5,430 nucleotides of DNA from Pseudonocardia sp. (GTDB lineage: Bacteria > Actinomycetota > Actinomycetes > Mycobacteriales > Pseudonocardiaceae): assembly GCA_030453005.1 (NCBI GenBank), contig JAKDLE010000243.1, positions 1 to 5,430 on the forward strand, read 5' to 3'. Shown here piece by piece: positions 5,384 through 5,430 of the stretch. The notes below the pieces were generated by a model. It saw nothing but the letters and a program-made list of their open reading frames with translations. It was not told where the DNA came from and searched no databases. The translations under genes were made by a program, and so were the position numbers. Numbering within the stretch: the stretch's first letter is position 1; every line of letters begins with the position of its first letter.

Positions 5384-5430
5384 CTGACGCTCGTCGGCCG
5401 CGTTCGCGGCGCTGCTGCATCCGATGGTGA
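5368..5430 (-). CDS. Possible C-terminal tail of an upstream gene overlapping the hydrolase
   Basis: One minus-strand frame is open from the right edge (reading SPSDAAAPRTRP, then TSVSEEGP) and stops at a TGA in 5368-5370. That TGA overlaps the hydrolase GTG as GTGA, the classic 4-bp overlap of translationally coupled genes. Only about 20 residues are inside the window, with no family motif, and in this GC-rich DNA a chance open frame of that length is easy. It is therefore only a suggestion. Confidence 0.3.
   Translation of the reverse strand, partial: SPSDAAAPRTRPTSVSEEGP
5397..5410. repeat. Short inverted repeat upstream of the hydrolase
   Basis: GCCGC and GCGGC flank GTTC, a 5-bp stem with a four-base loop. 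No T run follows on either strand, so it is not a convincing intrinsic terminator. It may be an operator or chance in GC-rich DNA. Confidence 0.25.

Noticed and set aside
5372..5420. ATG at 5420 as the hydrolase start
   Set aside because: The extra residues are Arg-rich with no hydrolase character. The other frame gives a normal hydrolase N-terminus from the GTG at 5371 with a strong ribosome site.

Overview
The window is very GC-rich. Its gene types (FadR-subfamily GntR regulator, CynX/NimT-type transporter, class F sortase, PhnB-like VOC protein) point to a high-GC actinomycete. Pseudonocardiaceae is my best guess from the style of the proteins, but this is inference and not a phylogenetic result.

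Layout, left to right. (1) 1-445, minus: an unrecognised acidic protein, broken by two apparent one-base losses and running into a 16-base C run near the window edge. (2) 446-597: a gap with nothing recognisable. (3) 598-1266, minus: an intact FadR-subfamily GntR regulator. It is divergent from (4) 1315-2565, plus: an intact 12-helix CynX/NimT-family MFS transporter. The 48 bp between them hold an inverted repeat that overlaps a possible -10 box, as expected for a local regulator controlling its neighbour. (5) 2674-2942, plus: a remnant from the middle of an old-yellow-enzyme (NADH:flavin oxidoreductase) gene. (6) 3018-3431, minus: an intact VOC/PhnB-like protein with a good ribosome binding site. 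(7) 3616-3898, plus: a piece of a CHRD-like secreted protein. It abuts (8) 3905-4533, plus: a class F sortase whose catalytic His, Cys and Arg are all present but spread over different frames. (9) 4662-5371, minus: an alpha/beta hydrolase with a one-base loss in a homopolymer near its N-terminus. It probably overlaps by 4 bp the end of a gene entering from the right edge.

The clear functional unit is the regulator/transporter pair. The CHRD-like fragment and the sortase look like the remains of a second unit (secreted protein plus cell-surface transpeptidase). The other genes look independent.

The strongest unexplained signal is the number of broken frames. At least six appear to lack exactly one base, several of them in G or C runs, and one has an extra base. 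Some of this may be read or assembly error. However, the OYE and CHRD-like pieces also lack whole ends, and the OYE piece has a changed active-site residue, which suggests real decay there. I see no convincing undescribed system, CRISPR array, RNA gene, insertion sequence or phage feature.
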